DNA of 64,000 nucleotides from Cycas panzhihuaensis (taxonomy: Eukaryota > Cycadophyta). The stretch covers positions 234,801,741 through 234,865,740 of the forward strand of contig CM041465.1 in assembly GCA_023213395.1 (NCBI GenBank). The letters are read 5' to 3'. The notes below the pieces were generated by a model, which saw only the letters and a list, made by a program, of their open reading frames with translations, was not told the origin of the DNA and searched no databases. Positions 31,697 through 43,875 of this stretch are shown piece by piece. The translations under genes were made by a program, and so were the position numbers. Each line of letters begins with the position of its first letter. Position 1 is the first letter of the stretch.

Positions 31697-33779
31697 TGTT
31701 TCCTGGCTATTGGGAATTAGTATCGACAAGTTGCCTTAAGTAAGTGCAGGTACGCTTCTATCCTTTGCCATGGTGGATTTTAGAAAGGTAAATTGAAGTA
31801 CCTCTTTGTTTTCATTACATCATTAACTGGTTTGTTTGCATGACCCTTATGCATCCACTGCCTGATCATGTTGCATGACATCATTTCAGCCTATAATGAT
31901 TAAGGGGTATTGATCCTAATAGCAACCCACAACCCTCCTTTGTGTCTCCACAATGTCCCCAAGTATCTTTGGGCCTCCGTAGCCCAACCTCATTGCTTGT
32001 TGACGCGTCATGACCCCTAGCACCTCGTACAGACCTGGTTGGCACTTTCCAACTATTTATCAACTTTTCTTGGGAATATTTCATCTTTAATACCTATTTG
32101 TTGAAGGCTTTCCTAAGCCCCACGTCCCTTTCCTACCACTTAGACAGAGTGTCATGCCCCTTAGGCCTAAAGTACCCTCTCTTTTGGTCTCCCAACCTTC
32201 CCTCTCCTTTATCTTTATCTATGTTTCACCACATCGCAAGAAAGATCGCAATACTGCTTTAAATTTTTTGGTACTATAGAGTTTACCATGGTGCGACTCT
32301 CATATTTTATTTTTTAAAAAATTTTCATGGCTAATTTTGCATTCATTACAAAATTTCCATGCAGCTGAGTCATATTCCTGGCCCCAACTAAACCCTAATC
32401 GCTTGATTGAGCTAGAGTTGGGTATAAAAACCTATAATAATATCATTTCCCTGTCTTCTCACTCTTTTTTTCTCAACTCTCATAGCACTTCTTTAGAAAA
32501 ATGTCCTGCAACAAGAATAGAGCCTACTACACCAGTGTCTCAGCCTACCATTAGTCTCATGCAGCTCTAGATACGCTATTACAGGAATGCAACATAGCCA
32601 GCAAAGGGAAGGACATGCTCCAAGTGCTTCATCAAGTCTAGCTCCACTCTATTCACTTAACCTTCCTGTCAGCTTGCTGCTCATCATGGTTTCACCTATA
32701 AACCCTATATGGTAGGTCTCTCTCCTCTGTTTGACTGGTAGACCTACCTCTGATCTACCCATACTAGGTACTCTTGAGCCAATGTTTTATCCTTCTTTTG
32801 TTTTAAGCAATATGAACATCATTTGTTAGCACTATTACAACATTTTTTCCTTTAGTTTAAATATAAGTGGGAGGTAAACCCTTTCCATTGTACTCATCCC
32901 TCATCCTCTCAGTTCTTTCCTAGTTGTTGTAAGGGGGCAACAAAGAAGATATTTTTATAGAGAGTGAATGGAGCAAAGGCAAGGTTCCACACCTAGCAAG
33001 CCTTCTCCTCAAGGGCATCCCCTTTCTCTCCTCATCTCTTCTTCCTTTGTGCTTTCCTTAAGCTCCCAAAAGACCATTGGAAAGAAGACCACTACAAGTA
33101 GTAATGTAGGCAGCCTTTTTCTATGCTCGCAACCAGCTTTGCAGGTCCTACATGAGGGGAATCCAACTCTCCATTCCGTAGCTTCTTATGCCTTTTAGAT
33201 TAATCCTATCAAGGTTGCAATAGTTGCACATTGCAACCTCAACAACATTGACAACATTGACAACATTTTCCCTTGCTTTCTCACTTACATCTCAAGGGTT
33301 TCTTGCATTCACTTTACCTCATCTTCTCTGGCACTTGGACAGTGTGGAGCACACCCAATTTGGAGGGCTAGCCATTCCAAGGCTACCCATCCTCCTTCTC
33401 TCTTTGCCCCCTTTTTTCTCATGTTATTTACTACATGATATAAAAGGAACAAGGAGTAATATTGTAGTGAAAAACATTCATTTTGGTTGAAAACTATAAA
33501 TCCTATTATTTGTTATATTATGTATTTATCTTATATATAGTTGGCACCCCTTAGGAAAGGGTAAACTTAGTTTGATTTGCAGGTTACCTTATTATACATA
33601 GAGAGTGAAGGGAAACACTCTCTAGGTATGTCTCCATCCTTCCAACTGGTACTTCTTTTACTCTCCAAATTGTAAGTCAAAGTTGTATTGGATTTTTTAT
33701 TTTCTTACACTGCTTTCCTTGCTATTTCTTTTCCTTTGACTTGGGAGAAGGTAAGGGGAACCCCTCCTTTCTTCGCTGG
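31697..33779 (+). repeat. LTR X: partial LTR of a plus-strand family member, cut by element D
   Basis: Starts TGTTTCCTGGCTATTGGGAA, the family LTR start, inside the F integrase. CCTAT at 31692-31696 is the candidate target duplication. It follows the LTR of D (33780 onward) block by block, including the TATA (GGGTATAAAAACC at 32417) and the GGTAAGG..CCCCT block near 33750 (equivalent to 35810 in D). There it is interrupted by D. The remainder must lie beyond the window. It is more diverged than the other LTRs. Confidence 0.75.
32419..32426 (+). promoter_or_regulatory. LTR TATA box (X)
   Basis: TATAAAAA in GGGTATAAAAACC, about 720 bp from the LTR start, downstream of GCTTGATTGAGC, the equivalent of D's GCTTGATTAGGG. 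Confidence 0.55.
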
Positions 33780-34300
33780 TGTTTCCCGACTACCGAGAAT
33801 GGATATGGATAAGTTGACTCAGGTAAGCACAGGTATGCTTCTCCCTTTTTACTTTTACTGTTTCTTTGGAAAGGTAGACATGAGTATTGCCTCATTGCAT
33901 AATTAACTGCTTCATTTGTATAATCACCTTGCATCCATTACTTGATCATGCTGCTTGTTGTATTATGAGCCTATGACGACTTGCGGGACCTACCTTTCCA
34001 TAAGGTAGGCATCCCCATAGCACTTTACTACCCTCTGCGCTACCTCCACATCACCTCAAGCCTCACTTGATTTATATGATTCACTCATACCTTGGCCCTG
34101 TGTCCTTATCATGACATTTCTAGGAATTTTAGACCCTTAATGCTTTATTTGGTCTAGTTCTTATACTTTCTGGATTGTCCCTAGCCACCTAGACAGGGGG
34201 GGAAGTCCTCCTGGGCCTGATACACCTCTTTTAGGACTCCCAGAACCTTGACCATTGCCATTTTGGCTTTTTGGTCTCGCACCACTATAAATTAAGTGGT

Positions 34301-34420
34301 ACCATAAAGTTTATCATGGTACCGCGAAGTTTATCATGGTACCGCAAAGTTTACCGTGGTACCACGAAGTTTACCACAGTACCGCAAAGTTTACCACAGT
34401 ACTGCGAAGTTTACCACTAT
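34301..34420 (+). repeat. Six tandem 20-bp units in the D LTR, upstream of the TATA box
   Basis: Units of the form ACC(G/A)C(G/A)AAGTTTA(C/T)CA(T/C)(G/A)GT, exactly 20 bp each, end about 125 bp upstream of the TATA at 34545. Other family LTRs carry one to three decayed units at the same place (for example 59290-59335). Confidence 0.85.
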
Positions 34421-34544
34421 GCGAATGTTACAACTTATTTTTTTTAATCTATTGTGGTAATTCTCAATTTTTTCATAGAATTGCCACGTGGACAAGTGCC
34501 CAGCTTAGCCCTATTCATGCCCTAAATGCTTGATTAGGGTTAAG

Positions 34545-34551
34545 ATAAGTA
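34545..34551 (+). promoter_or_regulatory. LTR TATA box (D)
   Basis: TATAAAT in AAGTATAAATCCC, equivalent in position to the minus-strand TATA of A and B. Confidence 0.6.
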
Positions 34552-36628
34552 TAAATCCCAAAAAGTTCATCATTTCACATCTCTTGGCTCTCTAACTTTA
34601 CATTCTACTACTACATTTTTGCTCATTTCCTTCTCTCCTCTAGAGGTGCACCTGCAACTTTGTGTTTCCTATTGTTCTAGCTTAGGACCTACCTGTAGTG
34701 GCTCTGTTCCATGGTGGGAGACTTACTCTCAGGTATTTCTAAGCAAGATTTTTGTGGTTCTTCTCCAACTTTATCCAGCAAGTATCCTCTACAACCCCTC
34801 TTAGGGAAACACCCTGCAAACCCTATAGGACCTGCCCTTTCTCACTAGTTGTAGGGGTAAATCTACCCTAAACTCAGCCCAGTAGATACCCTTTTCTTTA
34901 TTTTCATAATTTCATATGTATTCTTTCTATTAGGGCTTATTTTAAAAGGGTATTTTCTTACTCTTTTTCCTTTTAGTTGTGGTAAAGATCATCTCCTTAT
35001 GTTTGGCTCTATGTCCTCTGATTTCCATCTCATTTCTCTGCTGGTTTTTTTCAAGAAAGCATCAGGAGAGGGCTCACAAAGACTAGACGAAGGGAGGAAG
35101 GTAGGATCCATCCCACTCAGACCTACTCCCTAAGGGAAAAACCCTTTTGATCTTTCTTCTCCTACTTCTTTGCTTTCCTGGAGTTAACTAGGAGAAGGTG
35201 GAGTCTTGGCCTGCACTGGATATCAGTGTATGTAGCCCTTGCTATGCTAATTCCAAGCTTGTAGGCCCTTCCTTTGGGCCTTTTTCATGCCCCTAACCTT
35301 GCCCAATATCCATTAAGGTCTTTGGTTGAGACTTATGTAGTAATTCGCTATCCATAGCAACTCTGTTACCTTGGAATCTCTCCAACATCTTGCTCCATAC
35401 ATTGCCATGCTTATTCGTTGTCCATAAACTGCCACATAACCCTACCTTGTTATACTTTGAGGCTGCATAGAGAACATTTAGTGAAGAGTTTCTCCATCTT
35501 TAGGCTACCATTTTCCTTTCTTGCTTGGTGTGTGTGGTTTTACTTTGAGGAAAGTGGAGTTGTTTATAACAGTAGTCACTCTAATCTAAAATATAATATT
35601 TTGGCATTCATATCATATATTTGCATATATAGTTTCTTGCAACCCCTTCTTAGAAGGGAGAGACTCTTGTGTGTACACATTTGAAGCAACATCTGTGAAG
35701 GAGAAGGACATCTAACTCTGGGTAAGCCTTTACCCTCCATTTTTTACTTTTTCTTTGTTTGCTTTCCTTGCTTTTCTGTCCCGCTTTATCTCTTACAAGG
35801 GGAAGGTAAGGAAGCCCCTGTTTCCTGCATCAACCTTGGTCATGCACCAACTATCAATGAGAGAGCATATATTGCACACAAGTGAGGTTTATCATTGACC
35901 AATACACTTCCCGAGTATGCATCATCCCTCTCCATCCACCCCTTTTCCTTTTTACTCTTATCTAAAATCTATTATATTTATTTAATAGATCACATAAAAG
36001 CAAAATAGGAAATAAATTAGCTACTTGCATCTATTTTGCACAAGTGTGTTGTGTGCTTGTTCTTCATAGGAAAAGGGCATAGTAGGGACTACATTCCTCC
36101 CCTTTTCTCCTATCTAGCCTAAAAGTACCCATAGTTGCACTTCATTTAGTTTACTTGCTTGAATGCATACAAGACACTTGTTCTTTTTCTCTTACCTCTT
36201 TGGTTGTTGAATGAAAGAAAGAGAGAAAGAGAGAGTATCTTTTAGCCCATTTTCTTTACTCCTTCCCTTGGTTAGATTTGCTTAGACCAAGTAACCTAGG
36301 GAAGCCTACCTACATTTGTCTTAGGCTCCTCGCCTATATCCTTTTGTCTTGTGTTCCTTCGTCATAGGAACCTTTCCATTAGAAGTTCCTCCTCTTCCCT
36401 TCCGACCATCTAAGGGTGGGAGAACCTTCCTCTTTAAGACCATCCAGGATACCCTTGTGTGTGTCTTCACTCTTAGATTTGAAAGCTACTCTGAGGTAGT
36501 TGGGTGCCATTCGCAGGTCCCGAACTTGCGATCCAGCACACAGACACCCTGTGTGGTATTCCCTTTTACTTATAGGTCTCCATTCATACCCTCAACTTTA
36601 GTTGTTAACCACCTCAATTCCTATTAAG

Positions 36629-36633
36629 CATAG
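36629..36633. repeat. Target-site duplication of element B, left copy
   Basis: CATAG directly before TGGATGTGCG. Its partner is CATAA at 59845-59849. Confidence 0.75.
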
Positions 36634-39316
36634 TGGATGTGCGTCTACGGGATAATAACCTAGCTGAGTAGGAATAGTGAGGATGATCGATAACAATATC
36701 GAGGGTACTGATAGAAACCTACAAGCAAAGCGAGTAGCACACAAGGTGCCATGTGCACCAGAGCACGAGTTCGGGACCTGCAGATGATACCCAACTACCT
36801 AAGAGTGGTTTTGCACCTCAAAGAGGAAGGGGGAAAGTAAGAGAGGTAGCCTAGATAGACTTAGAAGAAAAGTCCTCCCACCCTTGAATGGCTGGAAGGG
36901 GAGGAAGAGAATCCTCAAGGGTTTCCCTATGACGGAGGAAAACAAGTGGGAGCAAGGTAGGCAATAGCCTATGGAGCAGCTAGGATCTTCTCAGTTATTT
37001 GGCCAAGCAAATAGAACTGAGAAGAAGAGAAGGAATTGGTAGTAGACAACAATCCCAAAATCTCCCTTAATGGTTCAACCAAGAAGGTGAGGGTGATATG
37101 GCGTGTGTAAGCAAACAAAATCAAACAAAAGACAAGCCAAAAGGGGCAAGGATTATGTTTGCAAGTTGAGTGAATGTGGTGTGTAAAGTGCAAATATATA
37201 AATACGAGTAAAAGATGTTAATTTCCTTTTCTCTTTTATGTTTGACCTATTTAATTAATGCATAGACCATGACTAAAAGTGCAAAAAGGAAAGCGAGGGC
37301 TAGAGAAAGAGGTACATACCTAGGAGAGTAGCAACTGATAGGAGACCTCATCCACGTGCCACGCACATCCTCACCAAGCCCATGGATGATGGAGAGGCTT
37401 CCTTACCTTCCCCTTGTGAAAGGAAAAAATAAAGGAAACAAAAATGAAAGCAAAGAGAAAAACAAAAGAAACCTTACCTAGATTCAAGTGCTTAACACCT
37501 TTGCAAGAGCACCACAGCAACCTACACATGCACAAACCTATCCCTTCCAAGAAGGGGTTGTAAGAGATAATCTATATACATGCAAGTATATATATAAGTG
37601 CTATTAATGTTAGAATGTTAGAGAAAGACAATTACTGCAACAAACTCTATAAACCCTCTCTCAAATAAGGCTAGACACTAAGTGAAATGGTACAAGAGAA
37701 GCCTCAAGATGGCTAACCATCCACTGAAATCTCCACACAACGCATAGACACAACAAGGTAGTGGGTAAAAGCCACTAAAGATAGCCAAAGATGCTAAAGG
37801 AAAAGTAATAAAGCATTAAGAGGTAAGCGGGATACAGAGTTGCTATGGGCAACAATCTGGTACCCAAACCCTTGCTAATAAGGATAAGGGGTACCCAACA
37901 ATATGGGGGACTCTACGGGGGTCCAAACGAGAGGAAAGCAGGCCTAGAATCAGCATAATAAGTGGTTGTATAGGTTGACAATCCATCATTGGCATAGGGC
38001 TCAATCTCTCCTAGTAATGTCAAGAAGAACATGAGATGAGGGAAGAGAAGGTGGGAAGGGATTATCCTTGGAGAGAAGGATTGAAGGGGGGGCTACCTTG
38101 CCTTACTCTCTTCAGCTAGCCTTAGGACTCTTCTCTCCCTATTCTCTTGAAGAAAACCAGTGAAGGGAAGGTGGAGCCAAGAAGCAACAAGCAGGATACA
38201 AATGGAAAGACAGCTTTTCAACAGTGAAAACTGAAGGAAATGAGTAAATAAAGCAAGAAATGGGTCCAAACAGGGAGCAACTCACCAAAAAATAGAAGAA
38301 AGGAGTTGGTAAGACTTGTTGGCTAGATGTATGATAGACCTAGGCCTACTGATAACAAGAAGGAGGGCACCTGCAGGGGCTTGTAAGAGGCAAATCCAAC
38401 AAACAACTGAAAGGAGCACTGCTGGGCGAGTTATGGAGGAATCAGCACCAAAAACACTTAATGGAACCTAAAGAAAGGCTTCCCACCATGGAAGCAAAGA
38501 GTTGCAAGTATGTCCTAGCCTGCGGTCATAGGAAATGCAGGCCTACAGAAACACTTGTGACAGAAGGAGCTGGAGATCAGAAGTTATTATGTTTTTTGAG
38601 TAAAAATGACCTAAGAATCCCTGAAAATGATGAGGGTATGAATACTTATACCCACCCCAGCCTTAAGAGGACGAATAGAATGTGAATAGGGCTAAGGTGG
38701 ATGTGAGACCACATGGCAATTTCACAGAAAAAGTAAAAATTACCATGGTAGATTTTAAAAAATAACTGATAATAGTCGCACCGTGACAAACTTTGCGGTA
38801 CCACTAAGTTTACAATGATGTGAGACCAGAAAGCCAGAATGGTAGAATTTTGGGTTCTGGGAGCTTTGGGAGATGATTTGATAGGCCTAGAAGGGGCTAG
38901 CCCTCTTATGGATGAGACAGTCTAGAAAGCACTAGACAGAGGTAAGCAAAGCATCGATGAGCAAAGAATCCCAGAACAAGGTGTTAAAAGCTCAAGGTCA
39001 AGGCATGAATGGATCATACAGACTAAAAAGGGACTGAGGCAGTATGGAGACAACATGGAAGGTTGTATAGTACCATGGGGATATCTACCTTGTGGAGAGG
39101 TAGGTCCCACTGGGTCATCATAGACTCATGATATGACAGTCAGTATGAACAAGTAATAAAATACAAAGTAATCATGCAAAATGAAGCAAGTTGTCATGTA
39201 GAGAGGCAATGCTTCTATCAACCTTTCCAACAGAATGATGCAATTGAAAAGGGAGAAGCATACTTGAGCTTACCTAAGTCGATCTATTCATATCCATTCT
39301 CGATAGTCAGGAAACA
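36634..39316 (-). repeat. 3' LTR of element B (2683 bp)
   Basis: Plus-strand ends TGGATGTGCG and AGTCAGGAAACA. It is collinear with 57108-59844 and with the A LTRs. A TATA lies at 38644-38651 (minus). It forms a tail-to-tail inverted repeat with the D LTR at 33780-36633. Confidence 0.92.
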
Positions 39317-39739
39317 CTACTCACTTGGTAGCAGAGCCTTGTCGCTCGAAAGCGTGGTGCGATGGTGAATGCTGGTAACACAATTGTCAGTAACACACGT
39401 GCATGTATATATATATAAATCATGATCATAATAGGAGATAAGGGTGCCATCAAGTGTCGTGGCAGAATACATGGATATGAGGATAGAGGTGGAGATGACA
39501 TAGGGGCTACCTATGTGCCACCTAGGAATCGATTAGAAGCTAGGAGGATGAGGGGGCTATCCCCATCATAAAAATGTGAAGAGATGCAAGATGATGTTAG
39601 GTAAGAGAGATAAGTAAGCAAACTTGTTAGTCGCCATAGTTTAACCTCATTAGCGGCTAGCTTTCAGAGGTGCGAACAAATTATAAGGTGATGTGCATGA
39701 TCGCCTGAGGCTTGGGCGACAGAGCAACCAGACAAGTCT
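39317..39739. other. PPT region and 3' untranslated spacer of element B
   Basis: The PPT next to the LTR is eroded: the minus strand reads GCTACCAAGTGAGTAG where A has a clean AAGGGGG tract. The rest is non-coding, collinear with A 10218-10649, and includes one CATAGTTTAACCTCATTAGC word (39636-39655) and a TATATATATATA run near 39405. Confidence 0.5.
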
Positions 39740-40160
39740 CAGGGACAGTCAACAAGGAGAGGAAGGCGACGCTCAAGGATGAGATGAACGAGACTATCTA
39801 CCTCAACATTGAGGGCCCGAGGAATGTGTCAAATGTCGATAGACTGGAAATTAGCTGACAGGGATCTAGCGGTCGAAGTGAGGGCTCTCAAGTGAGGGCA
39901 TCGCACATGGTAAACCTAGATGAGATGGGACACTACAACCTGGGAGTCACAGAGAAGAATAATCAATCCATGATAGAAATGGAGTGCATTAGTGAGGGCC
40001 TCAATAACAGCCGTGTACTTAACTTCATTATCGGTAGCCTCAGGGAGGAAGATTCCAGAATGCAGGAAGTCATGTCTGAAAGTGCTGTAAAGAATCCAAG
40101 TAGTAGAAGGTCTAGGATTACTGCAGCTTCTACCATTAGTAAAGATGTAGAGAGACATGG
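39740..40160 (-). pseudogene. Second RNase H (aRNH) of element B
   Basis: The minus strand reads MSLYIFTNGRSCSNPRPS, TDNEVKYTAVIEALTNAL, LLCDSQVVVSHLI, then NFQSIDI-HIPRALNVEVDSLV after a TAG. The first catalytic Asp is Asn and the Glu is Lys, the same two substitutions as in A. The third and fourth Asp (CDS, VDS) remain. The frame is open for 80 codons (39916-40158). It lies between the 3' LTR and the antisense gene. Confidence 0.75.
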
Positions 40161-40698
40161 ATGATGATGGAAAAAAGCCTCGGTAGTAAAAATATGCAAT
40201 GGTATAAGAGTTGGAGCAAAAAGATACTCAAATGGCAAACAATAAATGGCTGTAAAGGGTAGGATGACCTAGCAATGAGGCTACCTAAGGGCGAGAGCAG
40301 GCTTCCCAACTATTGGCTGAGAGTGGGCAGAAAAAGGGCATCCCAGGGTGCCAAAGGTCACTTAAGAAAGCAAAGAATGGCTCCAAGCAGAGGGAGCATT
40401 CCCTTTGAGGGCCCTGGGAGCAGGAATGGGCTGCAAAAATGGGTCTAGGATGGCGAAATAAGCCAAATGAGTATAAATTCAGGCATGCATAGGAGCGACA
40501 CATAAAACAAGGTAAAAGGCCCTATGGAAAATGCATGGATAGAGTGCCATAAATACATTCGTAAGAAAGAGAAAACTAGAGGCTATGAGAGCACAATGGG
40601 AGACAGGACCAGAAGGCAAAGGTGATCGACAGTAGGAGATGATCCAAAGGGCTATCACGAGATTGAAGATAGAGATAGTGCTCATCGGGATCCCCGCC

Positions 40699-40706
40699 TA
40701 TATAGG
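40699..40706 (+). promoter_or_regulatory. TATA box of the antisense gene (element B)
   Basis: CCGCCTATATAGGG on the plus strand, about 670 bp upstream of the antisense exon. It is equivalent to 11587 in A and 458 in E. Confidence 0.55.
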
Positions 40707-40719
40707 GAAACTTGATGGA

Positions 40720-41373
40720 AAATGGATTCATTTTCACGGGCTCTTGAGAGAATCTAGAGCCATTTCGCTATGCAGCAGAGTGCCATCTAACTTTGGAGGC
40801 ACGTAGAGGGAGATCAAACCATTGGATTGGAGTGAGAGGATAGTCATCAGGATTACAGAGACGAGATGATGAGTGCAAGCCCAGATCTAGTGAGTGGATC
40901 TTAGAAAACCCACCCCATCTTGTGATTTAAAATTTATTGCTTTCTATTAATTTTTATGTAGGTTTTTCGCCCCATAAGAGCAAGAAAAGGCCTCTCGGAG
41001 TCTGAATTGGACCCAAAAAGAGGTGGGACTGGGGCATTAAGTAGCCCTCGTCCCAGTGGGCCTGGTTATGGCCCACAAAAAGAAAGTTTTTTGAGTTTTT
41101 TGGTAGGAAAACCCCCCTTTTTGGGGGGGTGCTGTTTGCACCATGGCAAAGATCATGGTACCATGATCTTTACTGCAGGGCCCTGATTACTGCGGGACCT
41201 AAGCCAAACTCTGTGGTACCATAAAGTTTAGCACAGTGTGAAGGTAGAACTGCAGAAAAAAAGAGATGGGGGCCTGAGGGGCCCCAAATCTCAATCAGGT
41301 GGAGCTAATGGATAGTCAAAGGGATAAATAACCTATGCAGCCTAAGATCTGACTAGGTTTATGATGTTTGCAG
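40720..41373 (+). other. Leader and first intron region of the antisense gene (element B)
   Basis: No gene is supported. It contains the block ATCATGGTACCATGATC and GGTACCATAAAGTTTAGCAC (41150-41240), which resembles the 20-bp LTR unit. It ends in ATGTTTGCAG, a good 3' splice site. Confidence 0.4.
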
Positions 41374-43272
41374 GCTGTGATCACAGTGGAGAACCGCGAG
41401 AACATAGGCATGGCTATGTTGAGCTTCATCGAGATGATGAGCAGGGAGGATAAGGGAGTCCTATGGAGATGCAGGTTGCTGAAGGTGGTGAGGACACCTC
41501 AGTACACATTAGACCAAAGGTTACTGATAGATATATTATCGCACTCGCATAGGAGGAGACATGTCTTCCACCTACCCCAGGTGGGAGATGTGATGGTGAC
41601 ACCGGGAGACATTAGGAGGATACTGGGGGTACTAGCGACTGGGAGGTCAGTGGCATTAGGAGCATTGCTAAGCAATGAGGTAGCAAACAGAGAGGCAGCG
41701 ACATTCTTTATAGGCTAAGACAGATGGGAGAGGTGAGGGGTTCCTCTCTAGGCTATGGTCATGTCAGGGATTCCTCAAGTAAGGAAATTGATTACTTTAT
41801 GTATTCTGTTCCAGATTTCCCAGAAATAGAACTATAGGGACATCCCAGGAGGATGGATGGATGCAGTACGCTGATGTGAGGTAGGCGAGAGGATGGACTG
41901 GGCCACTCTGATAGCGACGAACTTTGTCACACAACTAGACGCTATCAGAGTGTCAGGTAGAAGAGGACTCTCGTATAGCACATTATTGTAGTGTTGGTTC
42001 TTCAACCACTTTGGATTAGTGGTGTTGGTAGGGGGACCACACCCTATCATAGAGTGGACCCCAGTGGTACATAGGTGGAAGATGAGGCTTACGGGGATTG
42101 AGGACCAGGCTCATGTCTAACACTCAGTGGAGGTCACATCATTAGACCTCCTCACCCTGGAAGATTATATAGTAAATCCATACAGAGCGATGGGGTGGGG
42201 TAGTGATGATAAGGCAAGAGGAGCAGGGTTTCCCCCAGGAGATGATGATGGTAGAGATGGAGGTGATGGGGTTGGCCCATCATGACCTACAAGAGAGGTA
42301 GGTCCATCAGGGACAACAGGTGGAGGAGCAAGGTCATCTGGGACTGCTGGCGAAGAGGCAGACCCATTAGGGGCTGTAGAGGTGAGAGGCCCAGTGACTC
42401 AGGCTCAGAGGCTACGGATCGTGAGGACATCCAGAGAGGTGACAATAGAGCCAACCATGGAGAGGAGAGAGGCCATAGCAGAGGAGGTACTAACAGCTGG
42501 TAGAGTGCCAGAGGGAGAGGCAGTCACCCGAGTTGAGGAGTCGGCTGCTACATTAGGTGAGACATAGCCATTTCCTGTCATCATTTAATTACTAGATATA
42601 TATGTTGATTTGGTTTTAATTTGATATCTATGGATATGTACTGATACATGACGTACTGGATTGTAGGTATGGTAGATATGCAGAGGTTGGTAGAGGTAGT
42701 TATCCGAGAGGTATTCCCTTAGGCCAACGCGGAGGGACAACCTCCCATCTAGGTAGGAGATGAGCCCAGAGTGGCAGGCAGTCACATGGCAGCACTCACC
42801 CCACTGATACGGGCAAGGGACATATGGGCAGAAGAGTCTCAAGAGCATGAGGCACGTGCGAGGCAATAGCAGGCTGAGATGGATGCCGTCCGAGCAAAGA
42901 GGGATGCCCTATAGGCACGAGTGCAGGCACTAAAGGCTCAGGGAGGAGCTAGAGGGGACATGGAGAGCCATGTCGAGGTGATAGTATTGGAGGAGAGACT
43001 TCGGGGGATGGAGGAAAGGCTTTGCCTCATAGAGATGGAGTGGGATCATATCCAGGTGCGATACGATCGATTGATCAAGGACATGGCGTCGAGGTCGGTA
43101 CGTAGTAGGACATAGACTCACACAGCAGTGACAATGCCGAGGAGGCTATGGGATAAGGGGAGCGAGGTAGGGAGCTCACGAAGACTCAAGAGGAGTCTCA
43201 GAGGGATGGGGTCCCCAGGAGAGGGATCACATTGACCAGGAGATGATACCCTAGGAGTAGGGCAACAATAGG
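41374..43272 (+). pseudogene. Antisense plant-mobile-domain-like gene (element B copy, best preserved)
   Basis: Exon a, 41374-42556, is open for its first 115 codons: AVITVENRENIGMAMLSFIE, then RRRHVFHLPQVGDVMVTPGD and IRRILGVLATGRSVALGALL. After a TAG it continues as VMSGIPQVRKLITLCILFQI and IIEWTPVVHRWKMRL. An Asp/Gly-rich acidic tail and a Thr/Val-rich part follow. Intron 42557-42666 (TTAG|GTGAGA ... GGATTGTAG) and exon b 42667-43272 with VLEERLRGMEERLCLIEME (coiled-coil-like) and a basic tail. The HLP-G-x-TP-DI-LG pattern is typical of the plant mobile domain. Stops are mostly TAG at former CAG/TGG codons. Confidence 0.68.
42557..42666 (+). other. Probable intron in the antisense gene (element B)
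   Basis: 110 bp, donor AG|GTGAGA, T-rich, acceptor TTGTAG|G. Collinear with the A and E introns. Confidence 0.55.
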
Positions 43273-43875
43273 ATAGGGTATATGTACTGTATTTATTTTT
43301 TACAGGGGAAAGCATGGACCTCCAGGGGGTCACCATATATAGAGTCATATGATTATACCCCCCCTGTAAGAACACCAACTTCCCATAGAGGATGTACCAT
43401 ACTATATGTATGATATGATACATGATTTTTTGATGTATATATAGAGATGAGGTGATTGATACCCCATTATGATATGTGATGATGTGTATCATAATGTGTG
43501 ACGGATGCTATGCATGTTTGTTCACATGTTTATGTTATTTGTTTAGGATGCATATATTTCCTTTCATGCAGGGCCATATACCTAATAGGAGCACACACGA
43601 CCACCATGAGTAGAGGTGATAGACATATGTGGGGTTAGAAATAAAGCAACACACATGTCCACATAGGAGTATAGTAGGATACGCAAAGGAAATACTGCGT
43701 GAGAGGGGGAGTAACGATACTCCAAAGCATCGTCCTAACTGGGGAATGCCCAAATAGGATGACAAGGTCCCAAGGAAAAATGAGAGTAAAGGTTCCATGG
43801 GAGGAACCAAAAGGAAACAAAATAGGCCATCCTAAATTGTCATTCCACCCGCGGCTGGGAGGAATAGGAACAAAC
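43273..43875. other. Spacer between antisense gene and integrase (element B)
   Basis: Non-coding, AT-rich, with TATACCCCCCCTGTAAG (43356) shared with A and E. The ORFs at 43535-43810 and 43635-44078 are out-of-frame shadows of the integrase tail region. The part from about 43648 is absent from A. Confidence 0.45.

Larger units (their letters stand above)
33780..36633 (+). repeat. 5' LTR of element D, first part (interrupted by element B)
   Basis: Starts TGTTTCCCGACTACCGAG. It is the reverse complement of the A/B LTRs over its length. Contents include six exact-length 20-bp units (34301-34420), a TATA (AGTATAAATCCC, 34545-34551) and a U5 region to 36633. The LTR stops about 30 bp short, at CATAG, where element B was inserted. 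The missing end is found at 59850-59874, which proves the interruption. Confidence 0.88.

Noticed and set aside
32968-33490. Ser/Leu-rich plus-strand ORFs in LTR X that might suggest a host gene
   Set aside because: The stretch is collinear with the D LTR (34620-35700) and with the A/B LTRs in inverse orientation, so it is LTR sequence.
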